Positions 60,502-64,000 of a DNA stretch of 64,000 nt are shown here, one piece after another. The notes under the pieces were generated by a model. That model was given only the letters and a program-made list of their open reading frames with translations. It was not told the DNA's origin and searched no databases. The DNA is from Craterostigma plantagineum (lineage: Eukaryota; Streptophyta; Magnoliopsida; Lamiales; Linderniaceae). Both the position numbers and the translations under genes were made by a program. How positions within the stretch are numbered: the first letter of the stretch is position 1; every line of letters begins with the position of its first letter. The stretch spans positions 496,001-560,000 of the forward strand of contig JAPQWV010000307.1 of NCBI GenBank assembly GCA_027422505.1. Direction: 5' to 3'.

Positions 60502-61248
60502 TAGGGTTGCAAACGAATCGAACTTTTTTGTTCGATTCGTAATTCGATTCGAAATTTAAGATTCAAATTCGAATATTTAGTATACGAATCCGAATAAAAA
60601 TAATTTTTTATTTGAGAAATATCCGAATACGAATATGAAATCACAATATTCGATTCGAATATTAATCGAATTATTCGATTTGAATAATTTATATATTAAT
60701 AATTTTTAATATGAAATATATAGGGTATGAAATAGATTTCTTAAAATAATCTAAAAATAATAATTATAAATTTAGAAGTTTTGTTTATTTCTAATGGTAA
60801 AGTGTAGAATTAACATCCACCATAAATTACAAAATTTATATTTATGTGTAAATAATTTTCTTTAAATAACTGCACTCATGATGTGAAATGTAATAAATTA
60901 AAACTTACTTTCTTATTGATGGAGAAGCAAAATTTTAAGAAATTGTACAATTTCGAAGGTTTTTTAAGCCCTCAAAGGAAGTGTTGATACATAATATTAC
61001 AATTCAATATATAATTTTAATATATATTTAAAAATAATAATATTTATATTTTTATTAAATGTAAAGTAATATAATTCATATTCGAGTATTCGAATATTCG
61101 ATTCGAATATTTCCGAATACGAATAAGAATCGATTTTATGATTCGATTAAATATTTGAATATTCGTATTCGTATTCGTATTCGATTGTCATCCGAATACG
61201 CATAGAATATTGTGGTATTCGACTCGATTCGATTCGTTTGCAACCCTA
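60502..61248. mobile_element. Non-autonomous hAT element, ATTCGA-word type
   Basis: Left end TAGGGTTGCAAACGAATCGA, right end TCGATTCGTTTGCAACCCTA (inverted, perfect over 20 bases). Identical 8-bp duplication ATTTGTTC (60494-60501; 61249-61256). Subterminal regions are built from ATTCGA/TCGAAT and GAATA words. No coding. Confidence 0.92.
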
Positions 61249-61256
61249 ATTTGTTC

Positions 61257-61826
61257 CTTCTTTCTATTCTTCCTTTGGTTGTCACATTGTCACGTATGTG
61301 TTATCTTGTTATTGATAAATTTAATTTATATTTACTAATATTCATCTGGTCTATGTATAAGCATAGAGCAACAAGTAGTTCATTAATTTTGCAAAAATTA
61401 ACGTGGTGTTAGAGTGCATAACTATAATAACAAACTGTTTAACATCAAAACGTTATTAGAGTCTATTTATGACGTTTTGTTATTAGTATTAAACATTTGT
61501 TTTAATTTTTTTCCAGTACAATCTAATAACAAAAAGTAGTAATGTTTTATCTTGATATGAAATAAAGAGTAAATTTTAAATGTTTAACACTTTACACTAC
61601 CAAAAAAGTAATAATTTATTTTCACTTGTATTCTAACGCGGTTGATGAAAATTTTCAAACTCATTTGGGTCCCAAGTGAATAAGGAAGATGAAATCGATG
61701 TTTTTTCAAAACAAATATCTGCCTGGTAACAATGTGCGATCAACAAGCGTCGAGAAAATCTTCAGTATTAAAAACCAAATTTCGTGCTAAAACTTTGTGT
61801 GTATATAAATATATATACACATATAA
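61257..61826. other. Intergenic spacer
   Basis: AT-rich sequence with a near-direct repetition of AACATCAAAACGTTATTAGA-like words around 61440-61510. No gene or element ends recognised. Confidence 0.45.
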
Positions 61827-62514
61827 AGGTTTGCTATGGTGCCCACCTACCGTAAGCAACCACCGTGAGCACTATAAGCAAATCTCTCAATATTTTGCAT
61901 ATTTTCGATTCGCAACGCCAACACCTCCATAGACCCTCTCATATCCATCGCTAACATAAATCGTCATCTTCAACACGTTAAGTTTTAAGAAAATTCATTA
62001 TTTATTATTCATATTTGGAAGGCGTACTGATGTGGTGATTTTCTTAAAATTTAACGTGTTAGAGATGACGATTTAGGTTAGCAATGGCTATGGGAGGGTC
62101 TATGGAGGTGTTGGCAACGTTGCGAATCGAAAAAATGCAATATATATATATATATATATAATAGCAACCACCGTGAGCACCATAAGCAAATCTCTCATTT
62201 TTTTGCTTCTTTGCTGATTCCCAACACCGTCAACACCTCCGTAAACCCTTTCACATTCATTGCTAACCTAAATCGCCCCCTCCAACACGTTAATTTTTAA
62301 GAAATTTTTTTATTTATTACTCACATGCGGACGACGTACCAACGTGATGATTTTCTTAAAAATTAACGTGTTGCAGGGGGCGATTTAGGTTAACAATGAA
62401 TGTGAAAGGGTTTACGGAGGTGTTGACGGTGTTGGGAATTGAAAAGAAGCAAAAAATGATATATTTGCTTATGGTGCTCGGTGGTTGCTCACGGTAGGTG
62501 GGCACAATAGCAAA

Positions 62515-62976
62515 TGTGACGCCCGGGGCCGACGAGGGGGAGTGATCGCCGGTGCCAAAGAGATGCACGGACAAGGAGCGGCTCCTGGCAGGCTTCGAGG
62601 CGAAGGGTTACATGAACGAACCGATCCGACACCAGAATGAGAGGGGATCCTGAGACTGACAATGTATGGGCGTGTCAGGCTAAGAATCGTATAAAAGAAT
62701 TGATAGTACTACTCATATCACCAAGGTCGACCTACCTTTTCGGGAGTCCATCCGAAAGAACTTCAAAGTTAAGCGTGCTTGACTTGAAGCAATCTTGGGA
62801 TGGGTGACCCCCTGGGAAGTTTGCCCAGGGTGCGTGTGAGCGAGGACAAAGCACGCTGAAAGGTTAAATGTTGGTACAGTGGTCAGACTATCAGTCGGAG
62901 TGTGGTGGGCCCAACCCCACAGGTCCCGGTAGGGACCGATGCTACAGTGACACCCGGTATGGGACGGGTTGTTACA
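62515..62976. mobile_element. Solo LTR of a Cassandra-like (5S-bearing) TRIM retrotransposon
   Basis: It begins TGTGACGCCCGGG and ends GGGTTGTTACA (TG...CA termini) and is flanked by an identical 5-bp duplication GCAAA (62510-62514; 62977-62981). No second LTR or internal region is present, so it is a solo LTR left by LTR-LTR recombination. It contains a 5S-rRNA-like segment, the mark of Cassandra elements. At 462 bases it is longer than typical Cassandra LTRs, so it may be a related family. Confidence 0.85.
62730..62835 (+). ncRNA. 5S rRNA-derived sequence with internal Pol III promoter boxes
   Basis: AAAGTTAAGCGTGCTTGACT (A-box region, about 62765-62784) and GGATGGGTGACCCCCTGGGA (C-box region, 62798-62817) match the conserved plant 5S rRNA control region closely, while the flanking 5S sequence is diverged. 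It is part of the solo LTR, not a functional 5S gene. Pol III transcription is possible but unproven. Confidence 0.7.
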
Positions 62977-62991
62977 GCAAATCTCTATATG

Positions 62992-63016
62992 AGTCGAACT
63001 CGCCGAACCCACGTTC
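62992..63016 (-). pseudogene. 25-bp fragment of the subtilase gene
   Basis: Bases 62992-63016 are identical to 63366-63390 inside the subtilase coding region (the codons for VGSASST and neighbours, minus strand). This is too long an exact match to be chance. It suggests a partial duplicate of the gene whose remainder has been lost or displaced by the hairpin elements. Confidence 0.6.
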
Positions 63017-63092
63017 ATACACTAATAGGTTTCGATCATGCATGGTATTGTTCTAAATCTAAACATTGATCATACACTAATAGGTTTCGATC
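63016..63092. repeat. Two 22-bp direct repeats next to the subtilase 3' end
   Basis: CATACACTAATAGGTTTCGA plus TC occurs at 63016-63037 and again at 63071-63092. One copy directly follows the duplicated subtilase fragment, suggesting a local duplication involving the 3' flank of the gene. Confidence 0.7.
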
Positions 63093-63146
63093 TTAGTTTA
63101 TTTTTTTATCCATTATTCTTCCGACAAATACGCATTATTACCAGAA

Positions 63147-64000
63147 CTAAACAACAAATGTAGCAACTATCGCACTTCTAACGACATATTTTCCCGATAT
63201 CCACTCCAGATGGCCTTGCGTAAATCCCCCGCTGATAACCTCCTCGTTGCTCCTTCGAGTAAACGTGACATTATAACTCAGCTTCTCATTCAGACCCTTA
63301 AACTCCAACTTTTGAGGCACGACGCTCACGCTCACCCCTTTAGGCTCCACGACCTTCACCGTATAAGTCGAACTCGCCGAACCCACGTTCGTCACGGTCC
63401 TCGAATAGCTCTTACTACTACTGCCACTCCCGGCCTTCGACCCGTTGAGCGCCACCGAAAAAGTCGGGTAATTCAAATCCCCTTCCCTTATCTTGATCGT
63501 GCAGTTCACCTTCTTCTGCACGATCATGCCCACCTGTTTTTCGGTGTAGTTCCTCAAACCGCAAAGGTATGGCACGTAATCTTCGACGGCAATGTCGTAG
63601 ATCAAGCCCGGATCGTTAGCCCGAGTCGGGTTCACTTGTCCCGAACCTGACCCGTAAACGTCGGCTGGCTTTAGCGTCTGGTCGGCGATCGGGTGGCCGT
63701 TGTTGTCGACCACGTCGGCGGTGGTCATGATTGCTGACTTTATGGCTGCCACGGACCAGTCTGGGTGAGAGCTTCTCAACAGAGCCGCAATCCCGCTCAC
63801 GTGAGGGCACGCCATTGACGTTCCAGAGTCGAAATTGAAAGTCGGTTCGAGTTGCGGTGGAATGGGTCCTTATCGTCTAAGGGGAAGGGCCAAGCAGCTA
63901 TTACGTTCACTCCCGGGGCTACAATGTCGGGCTTTAGAATCCCAGGGCTTGGATAACATGGCCCACGAGAGGAGAAATACGCGACGGTGGGAGCCCTACC
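63147..64000 (-). CDS. Subtilisin-like serine protease (SBT1-type), 3' part, cut by the window end; apparent frameshift
   Basis: The partial protein contains the pre-catalytic [20 protein letters not shown] and [11 protein letters not shown], then the catalytic-serine motif [20 protein letters not shown] (Ser in GTSMA), [37 protein letters not shown] and the C-terminal fibronectin-III-like domain ([26 protein letters not shown]). It ends near [15 protein letters not shown] at 63147. The Asp, His and Asn of the active site lie beyond the window. Plant SBTs are secreted proteases of the apoplast and cell wall. The frame breaks at 63864-63866, a run of three G (CCC on the coding strand); one more base restores continuity between DKDP and the FNFDSGTS part. 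Most SBT1 genes are intronless, which fits here. Confidence 0.88.

Larger units (their letters stand above)
61827..62987. mobile_element. Pair of hairpin (fold-back) elements, second one split by a solo LTR
   Basis: Two related palindromes lie side by side. The first (about 61827-62139) has arms CACCTCCATAGACCCTCTCA / TGGGAGGGTCTATGGAGGTG, and the second (about 62162 to 62514, plus the bases after the LTR) has arms CACCTCCGTAAACCCTTTCA / TGAAAGGGTTTACGGAGGTG. The outer ends, TTTGCTATGGTGCCCACCTA on the left and TTTGCTATTGTGCCCACCTA (reverse complement) on the right, are inverted repeats. A (TA)n tract separates the two. The GTGCTCAC/GTGCCCAC termini recall the 47-57 kb fold-back family. Confidence 0.75.

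Noticed and set aside
62730..62835. Functional 5S rRNA gene
   Set aside because: Only the internal control region is conserved; the 5' and 3' thirds are diverged and the sequence lies within an LTR with a target duplication.
62713..63018. 101-codon ORF beginning MNVGSASST
   Set aside because: Begins in the duplicated subtilase fragment and then runs antisense through the solo LTR, so it is a chance join.

Overview
This is nuclear DNA of a flowering plant, most likely a eudicot. It carries intron-rich genes with GT-AG introns and plant-only families (a WOX homeobox gene, a tonoplast sugar transporter, a DUF868 gene, a plastid-type LMW phosphatase), together with Ty1/copia, Mutator, hAT, PIF/Harbinger, Stowaway and 5S-related LTR elements. 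I cannot name the species from sequence alone; an asterid is only a guess. All exon structures were joined by hand from splice sites, with reading phase checked across every junction.

Region 1 (1-34 kb) is gene-rich. In order it holds a single-exon DUF868 gene (+), a five-exon low-molecular-weight protein tyrosine phosphatase (-), a seven-exon HMGB chromatin protein (-), a 4.5 kb Mutator-like element, two small hAT elements, a WOX13-type homeobox gene (+), a 24-exon DIS3/RRP44 exosome nuclease (-), a mitochondrial ribosomal protein L11 gene (+), a strictosidine-synthase-like gene (+) and a TST/TMT tonoplast sugar transporter (-). DIS3 and L11 are divergent, with a Mutator-type MITE between them. 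The strictosidine-synthase-like gene and the transporter converge, 163 bases apart. The genes look like unrelated housekeeping and developmental loci rather than one pathway.

Region 2 (34-62.5 kb) is dominated by repeats. It holds a PIF/Harbinger MITE pair, a gag-deleted copia element with a 5-bp target duplication, a short retroposon with a 15-bp target duplication, and a second copia element that seems to have landed in the signal-peptide codons of a small gene. A roughly 10 kb tandem segmental array (47.5-58 kb) follows, made of units of about 3 kb. It contains fold-back elements sitting in (TA)n tracts and five copies of a short open reading frame of unknown identity. Three hAT elements with perfect 8-bp target duplications come next, each built from a different iterated short word, and then a pair of hairpin elements.

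Region 3 (62.5-64 kb) holds a solo LTR containing a 5S-rRNA-like promoter (Cassandra-type), inserted into a hairpin element with a perfect 5-bp duplication, and the 3' part of a subtilisin-like protease gene that runs off the window. Two genes (strictosidine-synthase-like and subtilase) carry single-base frameshifts. Each is explained by one missing base in a C or G run, so sequencing error is as likely as real decay.
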